A stretch of DNA of 64,000 bases. It comes from Ligula intestinalis (Eukaryota; Platyhelminthes; Cestoda; Diphyllobothriidea; Diphyllobothriidae). The position numbers and the translations under genes are program-made. Under the pieces are notes generated by a model. The model had not been told where the DNA came from and ran no database searches. It was given only the letters and a program-made list of their open reading frames with translations. Positions within the stretch are counted from its first letter, which is position 1. Every line of letters starts with the position of its first letter. Below, in pieces: positions 62,881 to 64,000 of this stretch. The stretch covers positions 38,951,503-39,015,502 of the forward strand of contig JAYGXS010000003.1 in assembly GCA_036362985.1 (NCBI GenBank), written 5' to 3'.

Positions 62881-64000
62881 GGTTAGTGAAACATATTAAG
62901 CAGCATTAATCGTTGTGCTGCGTACTACGAAGTTTTTTTTTTCAATTCACTACCTCCCGTAGTCTGAATCAGAACAAGTATATGATTTGCAACATTTTTT
63001 CTCGGGTATGCAGTTAAAACAAGCGTACGCAGAAAAATTAATTGGTGCGATTGAAAAGCCGCCACTAAATTTGTTGGTAGCAATAAATCCTACTGCCTAA
63101 GGCTATTTCAAGCTGGATAGTTGTACTTGGCATCTGTCAACGTACTGACGTTGAAAGACCCTGTGAAAACCATAATCATTATTCTACCGTACGCAGACAG
63201 AGTGTGGCGTTTTGGGATTGAAGTACGACGAAAAAATCCGTACAGGATTCTAACAAAAAGAAAGCGGATATGAGGACGCAGAAAAACTTATTGAACAGAT
63301 GGCCAATCCTTTGGCAGAGCAAAGAATAGGCTTGAACATAGGTGTTCTACAATTTTATTTGCTAGAATTGACTACAGGAACGGAAACGCATATAATCTCG
63401 CCAGTGCAGTTAAAAGAAAGTTAATTATATGTAGGCACTAATCGTACCAAAAAAGTGTGACAAATGTGGCAATAAAAAATCTCACCTAGAATTTCGTCAT
63501 GTTCATAGGCGGGGTTAAAGCGACCTTGCGACGTTGTCTTTGCAAGATATTCCGGTTGATCCCGAACAGGACGATTTAGCCGCTTACGACATCGCTGAAG
63601 ATTTCTCAGTGCACGCTCTATCGAACGAAGGGGTGAGAAAAAAAGTCATTTAAGAGACTGCTTAGTACAATAATCCCTGACAATGTTCACTGTGTGTTCC
63701 ACATAAGGTTGAGCATAGGAGGGAGACTTGCGTGTGAATTAGTTTACAGTGACAGTCAACTAATGCCACTAAACGAGCCGCTTAGTAGATGCGCTGGACC
63801 AACTTGAGAGCCAGATAAGGGCAGAGCAGGCATTATTGGGGTTGCGCCCTCATAATAAATTCCGAATATGGGGAGCGTTGGTAGCAGGTGTAGGTCCACA
63901 CAGTACTAGCCACCTGTGGCTTTTATGGCATTCTGAGTTAGGCGTGGTGGCTCGGAGCGCACCTACCATATACGCCCGATTCCGTCTCTGGTCTTCTTGA
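62881..64000. other. No supported feature
   Basis: I see no element, exon or RNA gene that I can defend in this last kilobase. Confidence 0.4.

Noticed and set aside
1..64000. CRISPR arrays, operons or bacterial-type genes
   Set aside because: No regular short repeats with spacers; the whole window has the structure of an animal genome.

Overview
This window is nuclear DNA of a parasitic flatworm, most likely a tapeworm. The reasons are large introns beside a 40-nt intron, a CsRn1-type Gypsy element with a CHCC zinc knuckle, Penelope-like elements (PLEs), many CR1-like non-LTR elements, and tRNA-derived SINEs. The clade is inferred from these features, not from a database search. Apart from repeats I find one host gene, on the + strand. 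It is a five-exon homologue of TMEM55/PIP4P (a lysosomal, zinc-ribbon, two-transmembrane protein). The coding exons are 38065-38277, 47247-47511, 51668-51870, 61342-61396 and 61437-61519. They join in phase into 272 codons, which matches the family length.

Layout. 1-2.3 kb: no gene seen. 2.3-8.5 kb: a decayed CR1-like element split by a complete-LTR Gypsy element (3622-8361, minus strand) with a 4-bp target duplication. 8.6-16 kb: a minus-strand CR1-like element (ORF1, endonuclease, RT) that appears to be split at about 10.57/14.26 kb by a plus-strand CR1-like element, which in turn holds the 3' end of another minus-strand element. 16.7-19.2 kb: an intact 855-codon PLE. 19.4-19.9 kb: a minisatellite. 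20.9-25.5 kb: fragments of CR1-like, Gypsy and RTE-like elements. 25.6-28.6 kb: a CR1-like element interrupted by a PLE fragment with a 12-bp target duplication. 30.4-34.2 kb: a CR1-like element interrupted by an unclassified 467-bp insertion. 34.2-38 kb: no coding sequence, but a cluster of strong palindromes. 38.05-61.52 kb: the host gene. Its first intron holds a nearly complete CR1-like element (40.7-45.3 kb). Its penultimate intron holds SINEs, a CR1-like element split by a PLE with direct-repeat pseudo-LTRs, and another PLE fragment. 61.5-64 kb: an inverted repeat and a SINE head.

Two kinds of structured RNA stand out. (1) Hammerhead-ribozyme folds lie in the PLE pseudo-LTRs (57027-57068 and 59670-59711) and in the shorter PLE copy (26708-26746). 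A divergent one lies in a tRNA-derived SINE (52784-52831). (2) Three CR1-like 3' regions carry a two-helix stem with a U-rich internal loop (13946-14039, 28416-28460, 45007-45083). Its pairing is kept by compensatory changes. This is the architecture of an ENE, the triple-helix RNA-stability element. I regard it as the most promising undescribed feature here.

All non-LTR and LTR copies are broken by stops or frameshifts; only the PLE at 16.7 kb has an intact long reading frame. Several open frames in the window begin at GTG or similar codons, so the element start sites given are approximate.
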